From Treponema sp. UBA4873 (GTDB lineage: Bacteria > Spirochaetota > Spirochaetia > Treponematales > Treponemataceae), in contig DHDP01000004.1 in NCBI GenBank assembly GCA_002399405.1, forward strand, positions 1 to 58,776: a stretch of 58,776 nt of DNA. Reading direction: 5' to 3'. Positions 10,316-18,693 of this stretch are shown piece after piece. Below the pieces are notes generated by a model, which searched no databases, was not told the DNA's origin, and saw only the letters and a list, made by a program, of their open reading frames with translations. Each line of letters opens with the position of its first letter. The stretch's first letter is position 1. A program made the translations under genes and the position numbers.

Positions 10316-11533
10316 ATGATTAGAAATCGTTTCCGGCATTTTTTATATGCTGCTGCAGCTGTGTCCGCCGTTGTTATTTTAGCATCATGCAGGCGTTCAA
10401 ACGTAGTTGAATCAGTCGACGAAAACGAGCTGTTCTCCATCCCGTACGGAAATTTCGAAGATCAGCTTAACATGTTTGATTTGACCGATGTGGGAAATAT
10501 TCATACGACAATGACGATGCGGGACGGTTTTTTCTATATTGCAAACGGCGAAGCCGGTAAAATCATGGAACTCAATTCATACGGAGATCTGCTTACGCTG
10601 TATTACAACGAGGATTCCGGTTCAGGGACCTTTACTAAGGATAAAAGCAAACATATGCCGATTGCGTATCCGTTTAATTCTCCGGGCGCTATAACGGTTG
10701 ATTCCCGCAAGTACATGTACGTCGTGAGCACAATGCCGAAGGAACGGCAGGAAGAGGACGAAACAGGTACGCTGCTGTACAGCCAGATTGTGCTGCGCTT
10801 TTCAAGCGACGGCACTTCAAACGACTACATCGGACAGCAGGGAGTCGGCGGTACGCCGTTTCCCTTTATCAGAAACATTTACACGACGTCCGACGACGAA
10901 CTCGTCGTCGTCTGTACGACGATGGAAGGGGCCATGGTTTACTGGTTCTCCGAATCGGGATTCCTCATGTACAAGATTCCGATTGTTACGAAGGACGCTC
11001 CGAAAATGCCCGGAACGGCAGCCTCCGCCGCGGTAGTGGCGTCGGTGCAGGATGTTGTTCCCGATTACTCGTCGCGCCGTCTTTTTGTTAAGATAGACTA
11101 TTATCAGCCGCGTCTTGACAAGGATTCGAAGGCTGAATCGGGAATCGATTTTGTTAAGACTTTTTTGTTTCCGCTCTCGGTGGAAAGCGGAAAATATGAA
11201 AGCCCGATTACGATTCCGCCGTATGAGGAAACAGTGTCGGAAGACTACAGTAAGCTTATCTTTAAACTGCCGTACGATTTTCTCGGTGTTTCGAAAAGCG
11301 GCTGGCTTTTTTTTATCATTTCCACGTCAAGCGGATTTAATGTTGAAATGGTTCAGCCGTTCAGCCAGAAAATCATACGCCGGCATCTCGACGTAAATCA
11401 CAATAACGTGCTGTATTACTCGATGGCGCTGTCGGATTCTGGAATCATCTCTGCGCTTCTTGTCGGACAGGACAGAGCGAAAATCGTGTGGTGGCGGACC
11501 GATTCGCTTACCGCCGCGATTCTCAAGTCGTAA
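10316..11533 (+). CDS. lipoprotein, possibly LIC_12708-type spirochaetal family
   Basis: A 405-residue exported protein. The signal peptide ends in a lipobox at Cys25 (VVILASC). The mature part has recurring short strands with aromatic and Gly turns (FFYIANGEAGKIMELNSYGD; SEDYSKLIFKLPYDFLGVSKSGWLFFI), which suggests a beta-propeller-like fold, but I cannot name one securely. It resembles a family I recall as LIC_12708 in spirochaetes; that is from memory. The start at 10316 is chosen because the promoter ends 6 nt before it and the hydrophobic core begins properly there. It heads an operon of five genes running to 13425. Confidence 0.7.
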   Translation: MIRNRFRHFLYAAAAVSAVVILASCRRSNVVESVDENELFSIPYGNFEDQLNMFDLTDVGNIHTTMTMRDGFFYIANGEAGKIMELNSYGDLLTLYYNEDSGSGTFTKDKSKHMPIAYPFNSPGAITVDSRKYMYVVSTMPKERQEEDETGTLLYSQIVLRFSSDGTSNDYIGQQGVGGTPFPFIRNIYTTSDDELVVVCTTMEGAMVYWFSESGFLMYKIPIVTKDAPKMPGTAASAAVVASVQDVVPDYSSRRLFVKIDYYQPRLDKDSKAESGIDFVKTFLFPLSVESGKYESPITIPPYEETVSEDYSKLIFKLPYDFLGVSKSGWLFFIISTSSGFNVEMVQPFSQKIIRRHLDVNHNNVLYYSMALSDSGIISALLVGQDRAKIVWWRTDSLTAAILKS

Positions 11534-11548
11534 TACCGGGGCCGAAAA

Positions 11549-12121
11549 ATGGATTTTAAGAATATCGAGGAAAGCCGGGAGGACGGCGGGGATAACCTCC
11601 ATTATTATTTCGATCACGATGAACGGATAAAGCATGCGCCGAAAATCGTGCAGGATTATTATGCAGGGAAGGGGCCCCGTCCGGTGAAAGGCCTGTTCAA
11701 AAATCTCGTTTCGACGCCTGCAAACAAACTCGGACTTTTAAGCATCGTGATTTTCGCCGCGTTCGTCTTTATGTATTCGCTTACGGCAGAGAAACCGTAC
11801 CGGAAGTCTGTGGGCGGTATTGAGATGACGCTTTCCGCGTTCTCGTATGAGGATGAAATATACGTAAGCCTCAAGGCGGATGCATGGAATCAGAAAAGCG
11901 AGGCGGCGAAAAAAATCAAACCGGGGTCGGCGGAAGTGAAATTCAGCGCAGTCGACAATCAGCATGCAGAAACTGCGGCGGCGGAAAAAAGCGAAATATA
12001 TACGGGGCGGGAGCTTGTTATACGGACAAAGTTTCCGGATTATGATATAATCAGCGTCAAAGCTGAAGTCAAATTTAACGGTGACGAAAAAGAGCTTTCT
12101 GCTGCAGTTGAAAAACGCTGA
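11549..12121 (+). CDS. hypothetical single-pass membrane protein
   Basis: A 190-residue protein I do not recognise. Residues 1-60 are charged and probably cytoplasmic (HYYFDHDERIKHAPKIVQDY). One membrane segment spans about 64-79 (LGLLSIVIFAAFVFMY). The remaining ~110 residues are strand-rich (VGGIEMTLSAFSYEDEIYVS) and likely periplasmic, like a small beta-sandwich. It follows the lipoprotein gene by 15 bp, so the two may form one envelope assembly. A function cannot be given. Confidence 0.65.
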   Translation: MDFKNIEESREDGGDNLHYYFDHDERIKHAPKIVQDYYAGKGPRPVKGLFKNLVSTPANKLGLLSIVIFAAFVFMYSLTAEKPYRKSVGGIEMTLSAFSYEDEIYVSLKADAWNQKSEAAKKIKPGSAEVKFSAVDNQHAETAAAEKSEIYTGRELVIRTKFPDYDIISVKAEVKFNGDEKELSAAVEKR

Positions 12122-12144
12122 ACAAAGACAAAAGAGGTTTTGCT

Positions 12145-12627
12145 ATGCTCCAGTTTTATTTTCTGTCAATCATGCTTAATCTTGTTACGGGCATGATTCT
12201 CGTGTACGGGAAAAATTTTACTGACGTAAAAAAAGAGAAAAAAAGCGATAATCATGATGATACTTCATTGAGCATTGGCGACGACAAAAAGAACACGATG
12301 AAAACGGTGTTCGGTAATAACGCATTTTTTGACGACAAAACGTTCCGGCTTGTTCTCGGTGTTCTGACGGTGTTCGTCGGTCTCATGAAGCTGCTTTCTG
12401 TCGTGCACAACGATGTTCCTGTCGTCGGGGATATCATTCCGGCGCTCGCGGGACTCTTCGGCGGATTCTGCCTGCTCGTTGAGTATTACTGCCAGAGCGC
12501 TTCGGGCGAACTTAAACTTCCCGACATTATCCAGCGGCTGTTTGTCGATGACCGCAGGTATCTCGGTTATTTCTGCATAACGGCTGCTGTTCTCCATTTT
12601 GCGTTTCCCGACGTTCTTCTTCTTTAG
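12145..12627 (+). CDS. hypothetical membrane protein
   Basis: A 160-residue protein with several hydrophobic stretches: residues 2-20 (FYFLSIMLNLVTGMILVYG), two around 75-110 (LVLGVLTVFVGLMKLLSVV, IIPALAGLFGGFCLLVEYY) and a C-terminal one (FCITAAVLHFAFPDVLLL). A polar, Asp/Lys-rich loop (DVKKEKKSDNHDDTSLS) separates the first from the rest. An AGAGG Shine-Dalgarno precedes the ATG. It is in the same operon as the preceding membrane protein. No family is recognised. Confidence 0.65.
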   Translation: MLQFYFLSIMLNLVTGMILVYGKNFTDVKKEKKSDNHDDTSLSIGDDKKNTMKTVFGNNAFFDDKTFRLVLGVLTVFVGLMKLLSVVHNDVPVVGDIIPALAGLFGGFCLLVEYYCQSASGELKLPDIIQRLFVDDRRYLGYFCITAAVLHFAFPDVLLL

Positions 12628-12634
12628 GCGGTAT

Positions 12635-13057
12635 ATGATGAGTTGCGTTTCAATAGCGTGTATTGCGTATGAGAACGGCCGTATTTTTATTGCGCACCGT
12701 AATCCTTCCGGCGATATGGGTGGGCGATGGGAATTCCCCGGCGGAAAAGTGGAAGAAGGCGAAACTGACGAACAGGCGATTGTTCGCGAGATGTCTGAGG
12801 AATTCGGCGTAACCGTGACTGTGTGCGAGAAAATAGCGGAAAGCGAATTCACCCACAACGGTAAGGTTTCCCAGCTTCATGCATATCGTATTCTCCTGCC
12901 TTACGACGGCATAGAAAAAGAATTTGTGCTTACGGAACACAGCGGGTACGACTGGGTCGAGCCGCGGGAAATACAGGAACTTTCATTTGTCGATTCCGAC
13001 GCGCGGATTTATCCGCAGGTATTGGCATATATTTATTCGTTGAAAAACGGGAAATGA
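12635..13057 (+). CDS. mutT: MutT-type Nudix pyrophosphohydrolase
   Basis: A 140-residue Nudix protein, probably an 8-oxo-dGTP diphosphatase that cleans the nucleotide pool. The Nudix box is complete: GGKVEEGETDEQAIVREM followed by SEEFG, which fits GX5EX7REUXEEXGU. WEFPGGK just before it is the MutT subgroup signature, and the C-terminal DYDWV-like stretch is GYDWVEP. The start is either ATG at 12635 or 12638; an in-frame upstream start at 12599 would add phenylalanine-rich residues unlike the family. It overlaps the next gene by four bases (ATGA). Confidence 0.85.
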   Translation: MMSCVSIACIAYENGRIFIAHRNPSGDMGGRWEFPGGKVEEGETDEQAIVREMSEEFGVTVTVCEKIAESEFTHNGKVSQLHAYRILLPYDGIEKEFVLTEHSGYDWVEPREIQELSFVDSDARIYPQVLAYIYSLKNGK

Positions 13058-13425
13058 TTATGAAGAAAATTTTTTTATGCTGTACGGTTTTCTTCATTGC
13101 GGCGGCCTGCATGCTGACGGGCTGTGCGGGAAAGAAGGGAGACGAAATCCGGCTTGATAATTCCGAGCCGCTTGCACTTGCCCCTGACGTATCGTGGGCT
13201 GTCGTACTTGATCCGTATGCGGGATACCGGAAGGTCACGTCGTGGAATTCCGACGTGACAAGTTACTGCCGTAAGGGCGATATCCTTCAGGTTCTCGGAG
13301 AGACTGCCGTAAAAGCGAGCGGAAACTGGTACGAGTTCAAAGACGGCTGGCTGCCGGAGTCCGCCGTGACTGTGTACAACAACAGGTTCAAAGCGGAAGC
13401 AGCCGCATCAAAACTGAAAGACTGA
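13054..13425 (+). CDS. SH3-domain lipoprotein
   Basis: A 123-residue lipoprotein with signal peptide and lipobox at Cys24 (MLTGC). The mature part holds a bacterial SH3-like fold: a YRKVTSWNSDVTSYCRKGDI segment, then VLGETAVKASGNWYEFKDGWLPESAV with the conserved W/G positions. Such domains often bind cell-wall peptides. It closes the operon that starts at 10316 and overlaps mutT by four bases. A palindromic repeat cluster follows its stop codon directly. The partner or ligand is unknown. Confidence 0.75.
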   Translation: MIMKKIFLCCTVFFIAAACMLTGCAGKKGDEIRLDNSEPLALAPDVSWAVVLDPYAGYRKVTSWNSDVTSYCRKGDILQVLGETAVKASGNWYEFKDGWLPESAVTVYNNRFKAEAAASKLKD

Positions 13426-13568
13426 GCAGCGCCCGACTTTATTCGTGCGGAGGGTTTAATACCCCGCCCCTTGGGGCGTATGATGGGTATTAAATCCCGA
13501 CTGCAATACCTTTAGAGAACTCCATACCTCGACGCTTGCGTCGAGGTTGGTGATTCGTGCGGCGAGAC
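13426..13568. repeat. palindrome-rich repeat cluster reaching into hisS
   Basis: Two strong nested or simple palindromes sit here. TTTAATACCC (13455-13464) pairs with GGGTATTAAA (13485-13494) and encloses CGCCCC-TT-GGGGCG (13465-13478). CCTCGACGC (13527-13535) pairs with GCGTCGAGG (13538-13546) with a 2-nt loop. The word TTCGTGCGG flanks them at 13442 and 13554, and GCGCCCGAC occurs at 13429-13437. Related words occur at 33231-33388. The right half is translated as the end of hisS. No U-tract follows either hairpin, so they are not ordinary intrinsic terminators. Confidence 0.65.
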
Positions 13569-14882
13569 TGCCTGTTTTTTCGATGACAGGATGATTTCCG
13601 CCGCTTTTTGCACCGTAAGGCCGTCGGTCATTTCACGCGTCGCAAGTTTTTTGAGAGACATCGTTCCTCCTGCAGCATCTTTGTCCGTAATAAAAATCCC
13701 CCACGGAACGCATTTTGCGTCGGTAACGGCGTACTGCTGGTTTAATTTTTTTGCGTCGGGGAACACTTCGACGGCAATTCCTTCCGCGCGCAGGCCGGCC
13801 GCGGCTTTCTGATATGCAATAGCGTTCTTTTCGTCGAGACAGTAGATTTCCGCATCGAGATAGCTGCCTTTCTTTTCGGTAAGGCCGAGCTGCTCGAGAC
13901 CCGCAATAAGACGGTCGAGCCCGATTGAAGCGCCGACGCCGGGAACTTTTTCCTTCATGTACAGTCCCGCGAGATTGTCGTAGCGACCGCCCGAGCAGAC
14001 TGAACCGATTGACGGCAGGTCGTTAAGGAACGTTTCGTAGACGACGCCGGTGTAATAGTCGAGTCCGCGCGTGATGCTCGGGTCAAGCACATACGCCGTT
14101 TCAATTCCCGCCGCTTTCATCATCGCGTATACGTCGCGCATGCGCTGCGTATCTTCCGCCGGTCCGCCGGCCATCCGTTCAAGTTTTGCAAGTGTACTGT
14201 CGAAATCGGCTTCACACGAAATATACGAAAGGATTTCGTCTGCCGTGTCCGCGCTTCCGGCGATTTCCGTCAATTCTTCCGCCACTTCAACTTTTCCGGT
14301 TTTTGCAAGTTTGTCGACGGAACGGAGCACGTCTTCGCTTTTGTCCGAGACGCCGAGCTTTGCGAGAAAACGGTTGAATATGCCGCGGTGGTTCATGCGG
14401 ATTGTAATGTTTTTTACACCGATTGCGGCGAGAGCGGAACGCATAAGGTTGAGTATCTCGAAGTCCGCCGCTGCGCTGTCGGATCCGACAGTGTCGACGT
14501 CGCACTGGATGAATTCGCGGTAGCGTCCCGCCTGCGGTTTTTCACCGCGCCATACTTTTGCAAGGTGATATCGTTTAAAAGGAAAATAAAGTTCTGCCTG
14601 ATGCTCCGCGGTGAAACGGGCGAACGGAACAGTCAGATCAAAGCGCATTGCGACGTCGCGTCCGCCGTTATCCTGAAAGCGGAAAACCTGTTTTTCGGTC
14701 TCGCCGTTGCTCTTGCGGAGCAGAATCTCCGTGTATTCGAGAACAGGCGTGTCGATGGGAACGAAGCCGAACGAACGGTAAACAGATGTGATTTTTTCCA
14801 TTAAACCGTCGCGCTGGATTTCTGCGTCGGGAAGAAAATCTCTGAAGCCTTTGAGTACTCTTGGTTGAATGAGTGTGTCCAT
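13512..14882 (-). CDS. hisS: histidyl-tRNA synthetase with a repeat-encoded C-terminal tail
   Basis: Class II HisRS charging tRNA-His. Motif 1 region (PVLEYTEIL), motif 2 (RYREFIQCDVD) and the histidine motifs LDYYTG and SGGRYDNL are present, followed by the anticodon-binding domain. The body ends naturally near the ILSSKKQ stretch. About the last 18 residues (VSPHESPTSTQASRYGVL) are encoded by the palindromic repeat cluster, and the STQASR part is the CCTCGACGC hairpin itself. The ATG at 14882 follows TAGTAT by 6 nt with no Shine-Dalgarno. It is divergent from the pantothenate kinase gene. Confidence 0.93.
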   Translation of the reverse strand: MDTLIQPRVLKGFRDFLPDAEIQRDGLMEKITSVYRSFGFVPIDTPVLEYTEILLRKSNGETEKQVFRFQDNGGRDVAMRFDLTVPFARFTAEHQAELYFPFKRYHLAKVWRGEKPQAGRYREFIQCDVDTVGSDSAAADFEILNLMRSALAAIGVKNITIRMNHRGIFNRFLAKLGVSDKSEDVLRSVDKLAKTGKVEVAEELTEIAGSADTADEILSYISCEADFDSTLAKLERMAGGPAEDTQRMRDVYAMMKAAGIETAYVLDPSITRGLDYYTGVVYETFLNDLPSIGSVCSGGRYDNLAGLYMKEKVPGVGASIGLDRLIAGLEQLGLTEKKGSYLDAEIYCLDEKNAIAYQKAAAGLRAEGIAVEVFPDAKKLNQQYAVTDAKCVPWGIFITDKDAAGGTMSLKKLATREMTDGLTVQKAAEIILSSKKQAVSPHESPTSTQASRYGVL

Positions 14883-14888
14883 GTCGGT

Positions 14889-14894
14889 ATACTA
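14889..14894 (-). promoter_or_regulatory. -10 box of hisS
   Basis: TAGTAT on the minus strand (14894 to 14889) ends 6 nt before the hisS ATG. The same bases on the plus strand contain TATACT (14888-14893), which could serve the divergent coaX gene. Confidence 0.45.
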
Positions 14895-14917
14895 GCCCAA
14901 ACAGGAGAAAAATACAA

Positions 14918-15718
14918 TTGCTGTTATGTTTTGATATCGGAAACACAAATATTAAGACCGCATTGTTCGACGGTGAAGAAATAACGCACGAATGGCGGAT
15001 AAGCACTGACTCGAAGCGCACCGGCGACGAATACTTTTCGATTATACGCACGCTCATGCGCGACGTTCCGGTTACGCCCGCAGACATAGATTCGGCCGTC
15101 CTGAGCTCTGTCGTTCCCACGCTCATCGGGCCGTTCGTCATCGTGTCGCAGCACCTTATCGGAAAAAAACCGCTTATTATCGGGTCCGACATGTATGCAA
15201 AACTTCCCGTGAAAGTACCCGAATCAGCCGTTCACGAAATCGGAACCGACCTGCTGTGCGACGCGCTCGAAGCGTGGAGCCGCTGCAGAAGCGCATGCAT
15301 CGTTGCGGATTTCGGTACGGCTCTTTCGTTCATAGCGGTAGACGCTCAGGGAAAGATTGCGGGAGTTGCAATTGCTCCGGGGATCGGAACCGCGTTCAAA
15401 TCACTTTTTACGAATACCGCGCAGCTGCCGTCCGTTCCTTTGGAAATTCCGCCGTCCAGTCTCGGAACGAATACGATCGAATCAATCCAGTCCGGCATTC
15501 TGTTCGGCTACAAGGGACTTGTCGAAGGGCTTATGGCGCAGATGAAAAAAGATCTCAGCAGGCAGACGGGCGTCGACGAAAAATCAGTGAGAACGATTGC
15601 AACCGGCGGACTCAACAGCATGCTTCAGCCCGTAACGGATGCGTTCGACGACATAGATAAAGAGCTGACGCTTCACGGACTCCGCAGGGCGGCGCTGTAT
15701 GCGGAAGGAAAGGCGTAA
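14918..15718 (+). CDS. coaX: type III pantothenate kinase
   Basis: CoaX phosphorylates pantothenate, the first step of coenzyme A synthesis. The start is a TTG at 14918, giving MLLCFDIGNTNIKTALFDGE, the typical N-terminus with phosphate-binding DIGNTN. An AGGAG lies 10 nt upstream, and the in-frame extension further upstream is foreign to the family. Later motifs are GTDLLCDALEAW, IVADFGTALSF (DxGTA) and APGIG. The protein is 266 residues, a usual length. It converges with the NeuB-family gene across a 35-bp gap. Confidence 0.92.
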   Translation: MLLCFDIGNTNIKTALFDGEEITHEWRISTDSKRTGDEYFSIIRTLMRDVPVTPADIDSAVLSSVVPTLIGPFVIVSQHLIGKKPLIIGSDMYAKLPVKVPESAVHEIGTDLLCDALEAWSRCRSACIVADFGTALSFIAVDAQGKIAGVAIAPGIGTAFKSLFTNTAQLPSVPLEIPPSSLGTNTIESIQSGILFGYKGLVEGLMAQMKKDLSRQTGVDEKSVRTIATGGLNSMLQPVTDAFDDIDKELTLHGLRRAALYAEGKA

Positions 15719-15753
15719 ACGCAGACGCGCTGACGTCCGGCTTTCTCACGTTG

Positions 15754-16869
15754 TTATTTCGCGATGAAGTCTTCCCATCCGACTCCGGCTCCTCCCATCA
15801 CATCACGCACGAGCCGCGCGCCGACGACCGTTTCCAGATATTCCGGCGAAATGCCGGGCGTAAGCACTTTTTCCGTGCGCAGGACACCGATGTCCTCTTC
15901 TCTGATTGCCTCGCCGGCTTTCATGGCACGCATGAAGTGGAGCGAGCGGTTCGTCCGTCCGTAGTTTGCACGTTCCGCAGGAGCGAGCGTTTTTACACCG
16001 CTACCGAGCACCTCGTCGACTTTACCGGCGCCGTATTCGTCTTTCATCTGCCTGATTATTTCTTCCGTTCCGAGTCCGCTGCCGTAGTGGCCGAGCACTG
16101 CGTCGCACTGATCGACCGCGTGGATCATCTGTGCAAACTGTTCCGGTTCAAGCGCGACAGGGTCGTCGAGTCCGTCCGCCGCTTTGCTCAAAGTGATATG
16201 CTTTTCAGTCATGACGCTGCCCATCGCGGCCGCAAGCGACGGGACGAGCACCGGATCAAGGCTGTGGTCGCTTATACCGCACGGAACGCCGAATATGTTT
16301 CTGAGCGTGCCGACAAGCCGTACGTTGTATTCGGTTTCAGGGGCGGGATAACTTGTGATGCAGTGGAGCAACGTCACGTTCTCCGTGCCGAGAACGGTCA
16401 GCGCATTTTCTATATCGGCAAGCTTCGACACGCCGCTTGAAACGATGACCGGAACGGGCGGCTGCCCGTTTTTTTTCTGCTGCGCACGGAATGCCGCAAG
16501 CGCCGTAAGCATGGGAAAGTGATTGAGTTCGGGGGAGGCTATTTTTACTGCGTCCGGATGAATAGCGAGCAGCTCGTGCAGGCTGCGCAGACCGAACGGC
16601 GAACAGATGAATTGTACGCCGTTCGTACGGGCATACTCGGCGGCATGAGCATAAAAATCAGGCGGGACTTCAAGCTGTCTGAACCTGTCGTAGAGCCTGA
16701 TTTTCCCGCCGGGCAGTTGTACGAATCCCGTGTCGGGATGAAGTATTTCGTCCGCGTACACCCACTGGAATTTCACCGCGTCAGTTCCGGCTGACACGGC
16801 CGCGTCGATGAGTTTTTCAGCTTTTTCAAAAGAACCGCCGTGAGACGTTCCTATTTCTGCAACAACCAT
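15754..16869 (-). CDS. NeuB-family N-acylneuraminate/nonulosonate synthase
   Basis: A 371-residue synthase that condenses an N-acyl sugar with phosphoenolpyruvate to make a nonulosonic acid. The TIM-barrel part starts VVAEIGTSHGGS and has FQWVYADEI (metal/PEP region), FICSPFG, KIASPEL and LHCITSYPAPETEYN. The C-terminal ~65 residues form the SAF (antifreeze-like) domain (RSLHFMRAMKAGEAIREEDI). Treponemes glycosylate flagellins with nonulosonate-like sugars, so a glycan role is plausible; the exact sugar is not determinable. The start is at 16869, because TATACT ends 6 nt before it; an ATG at 16926 would add 19 non-family residues. No other nonulosonate genes are adjacent. Confidence 0.85.
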   Translation of the reverse strand: MVVAEIGTSHGGSFEKAEKLIDAAVSAGTDAVKFQWVYADEILHPDTGFVQLPGGKIRLYDRFRQLEVPPDFYAHAAEYARTNGVQFICSPFGLRSLHELLAIHPDAVKIASPELNHFPMLTALAAFRAQQKKNGQPPVPVIVSSGVSKLADIENALTVLGTENVTLLHCITSYPAPETEYNVRLVGTLRNIFGVPCGISDHSLDPVLVPSLAAAMGSVMTEKHITLSKAADGLDDPVALEPEQFAQMIHAVDQCDAVLGHYGSGLGTEEIIRQMKDEYGAGKVDEVLGSGVKTLAPAERANYGRTNRSLHFMRAMKAGEAIREEDIGVLRTEKVLTPGISPEYLETVVGARLVRDVMGGAGVGWEDFIAK

Positions 16870-16875
16870 GCATAC

Positions 16876-16881
16876 AGTATA
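16876..16881 (-). promoter_or_regulatory. -10 box of the NeuB-family gene
   Basis: TATACT on the minus strand (16881 to 16876), 6 nt before the ATG at 16869, with no Shine-Dalgarno between. A -35 is weak (ATGCTT at a 17-bp spacing). Confidence 0.5.
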
Positions 16882-17023
16882 GCACGGCAGCGTGTTTAAA
16901 GCATCCGGAGGAAAATCGGAATTCACCTTACGGCTCCTTTTCCCGCTTTTTGTTAAGGTATTGTCAGCTTTGCGCCGGATATCAGGATGTATGATTAGTT
17001 TTCCGTTACGAACAGATGATACA

Positions 17024-17053
17024 TTGACACAGCTTTCTATAATATGCTAATAT
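17024..17053 (+). promoter_or_regulatory. promoter of the YebC gene
   Basis: TTGACA (17024-17029) and TAATAT (17048-17053) with an 18-bp spacer. Transcription would start near 17060, leaving a leader of about 40 nt that holds AGGAG (17091-17095). This is a conventional leadered arrangement, unlike many neighbours. The rest of 16882-17023 shows nothing I can name. Confidence 0.5.
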
Positions 17054-17101
17054 TACTAACTAGTCACACTTAATTAGTAATTGTTTTGTAAGGAGTGCCT
17101 C

Positions 17102-17851
17102 ATGTCAGGACATAGTAAATGGTCGACTATTAAACACGCAAAGGGAATAGCTGATGCGAAACGCGGTCAGATGTTCACGAAGTTCATTAAGGAAATCTCT
17201 ATTGCTGCACGCATGGGCGGCGGAGATCCGAACTCGAACCCGCGTCTGCGTACTGCTATCCTCAAGGCCCGCGCATCAAGTATGCCGAAAGACAATATTG
17301 AACGCGCTATAAAGAAAGGTACCGGTGAGCTCGGCGGAAAGACGTATGAAGAGCTTGTTTACGAGGGATACGGACCGGGGGGAGTTGCTGTTCTGGTTGA
17401 AGTTCTCACTGATAACAAGAACAGAGCTGCTGCGGACGTGCGCAATATTTTCGACAAGAACGGCGGAAAACTCGGAGTTACCGGCTCTGTTGCACGCATG
17501 TTCTCACGCAAGGGAACCATCGCATACGATTCCGAAAAAGTTTCCGAAGACACCGTTATGGAAGTCGGCCTTGATGCCGGAGCCGAAGATATTGTGAACG
17601 ATGACGGTGTAATCACCGTGACGACGGATCCGGGCGCATTCGACAAAGTTCTCGAAGCCCTTCAGGAAAAGGGACTTGAGTCGCTTTCTGCGGAAGTGGG
17701 GATGGTCCCGGAATCGACGTCTGCCGTCGATGCTGCACTCGCACCGAAAGTTCAGAAGCTCCTCGACAAACTTGAAGAGAACGACGATGTACAGAACGTG
17801 TACTCGAACGTCGAGTATCCGGAAGATTACGATCCTTCCGCCGACGCATAA
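17102..17851 (+). CDS. YebC/PmpR/TACO1-family protein
   Basis: A 249-residue YebC-family protein, members of which act as transcriptional regulators or relieve ribosome stalling at proline stretches. The N-terminus MSGHSKWSTIKHAKGIADAK is the family hallmark. RLRTAILKARASSMPKDNIERAIKKG and EGYGPGGVAVLVEVLTDN follow in order. AGGAG lies 6 nt before the ATG at 17102, and the upstream in-frame start at 17081 is ignored. It has its own promoter and is followed by a strong terminator. Confidence 0.93.
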   Translation: MSGHSKWSTIKHAKGIADAKRGQMFTKFIKEISIAARMGGGDPNSNPRLRTAILKARASSMPKDNIERAIKKGTGELGGKTYEELVYEGYGPGGVAVLVEVLTDNKNRAAADVRNIFDKNGGKLGVTGSVARMFSRKGTIAYDSEKVSEDTVMEVGLDAGAEDIVNDDGVITVTTDPGAFDKVLEALQEKGLESLSAEVGMVPESTSAVDAALAPKVQKLLDKLEENDDVQNVYSNVEYPEDYDPSADA

Positions 17852-17871
17852 CAGTCGGCAGCTGCGATATG

Positions 17872-17904
17872 AAAACCACGGTCACTGCGGCCGTGGTTTT
17901 TTTT
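17872..17904 (+). terminator. intrinsic terminator after the YebC gene
   Basis: AACCACGG (17874-17881) pairs with CCGTGGTT (17891-17898), extended by A-T pairs, and runs into a T-tract. The A residues upstream also make it usable for the convergent acetyltransferase gene. Confidence 0.85.
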
Positions 17905-17924
17905 ATGCTTTTGCCGCTGCGGAG

Positions 17925-18533
17925 TTATTCCCGGACATCAAGTTTTTCATTTCTGAAAAAATATTCCTTATCTTTTTCTCCTATTTCGCGAATGACTTTA
18001 CACGGTACTCCGTATGCGACTGTATTTTCGGGAATATCCCTTGTTACGACGCTTCCCGCACCGATGACGCAGTTGTCGCCGATTGTTACTCCGGGTATTA
18101 TTTGAACGCCTGAACCGATCCAGACATTCTTTCCGATATGCACCGGCCTGTTGTACACATAATTATGTTCCCGTAGAATCGGAAGAACGGGATGCCCCGA
18201 TGTGGCGATAACGACATTTGGTGCAATCAGACAGTGATCGCCGACGAAAATATCAGCATCATCGACGAACGTAACGTTTGAATTGCAATATACTCCTTTG
18301 CCGAGGTGCACGTGCCTGCCGCCCCAGTTTGCGTTTACAGGAGTTTCAATGTGGCTTCCTTCTCCGATCTCCGCGAACATTTCTTTTAAAAGAGTTTTCC
18401 TTGTTTCAACATCGGACGGATGCGAGTGATTGTACGCATATAATTTTTCCTGATAGAGAAACTGATTGTCCATTAATGAGGGATCGTCATAACGGTACAC
18501 CAGTCCTTTTTCCTTGCGTTCCCTGTTTGTCAT
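17925..18533 (-). CDS. maltose/galactoside O-acetyltransferase family protein
   Basis: A 202-residue acetyl-CoA-dependent sugar O-acetyltransferase of the Maa/LacA/NodL type. The N-terminal Mac domain is present (KGLVYRYDDPSLMDNQFLYQEKLYAYN). It is followed by left-handed parallel beta-helix hexapeptide repeats (IGKNVWIGSGVQIIPGVTIG, NCVIGAGSVVTRDIP). The catalytic histidine is in the ATSGHPV stretch. A GGAGG Shine-Dalgarno supports the start at 18533; the earlier in-frame start at 18584 lies within the promoter region (a TTATACT box near 18565). The substrate sugar is unknown. Confidence 0.88.
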   Translation of the reverse strand: MTNRERKEKGLVYRYDDPSLMDNQFLYQEKLYAYNHSHPSDVETRKTLLKEMFAEIGEGSHIETPVNANWGGRHVHLGKGVYCNSNVTFVDDADIFVGDHCLIAPNVVIATSGHPVLPILREHNYVYNRPVHIGKNVWIGSGVQIIPGVTIGDNCVIGAGSVVTRDIPENTVAYGVPCKVIREIGEKDKEYFFRNEKLDVRE

Positions 18534-18679
18534 AACCGACGGACCTCCGTAAAGTTGAGCAAGTATAACACGACATTCAGGCAATTTCTACATACCCGCC
18601 GTACAGTCCGAACGATGTGTTGCTCTGTTTCAGTGCGGTTTCTTTCCGCGCTTCCCGTGACGGACAGTGTGTTTAGTGA

Positions 18680-18685
18680 TATACT
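18680..18685 (+). promoter_or_regulatory. -10 box of ruvC
   Basis: TATACT (18680-18685), 8 nt before the ATG at 18694, with GTGACG at the -35 position (18657-18662). No Shine-Dalgarno is present. Confidence 0.5.
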
Positions 18686-18693
18686 TGCTCATC

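Noticed and set aside
13455..13494. intrinsic terminator after the SH3 lipoprotein gene
   Set aside because: The stem is strong but no U-tract follows on either strand; treated as part of the palindromic repeat instead.
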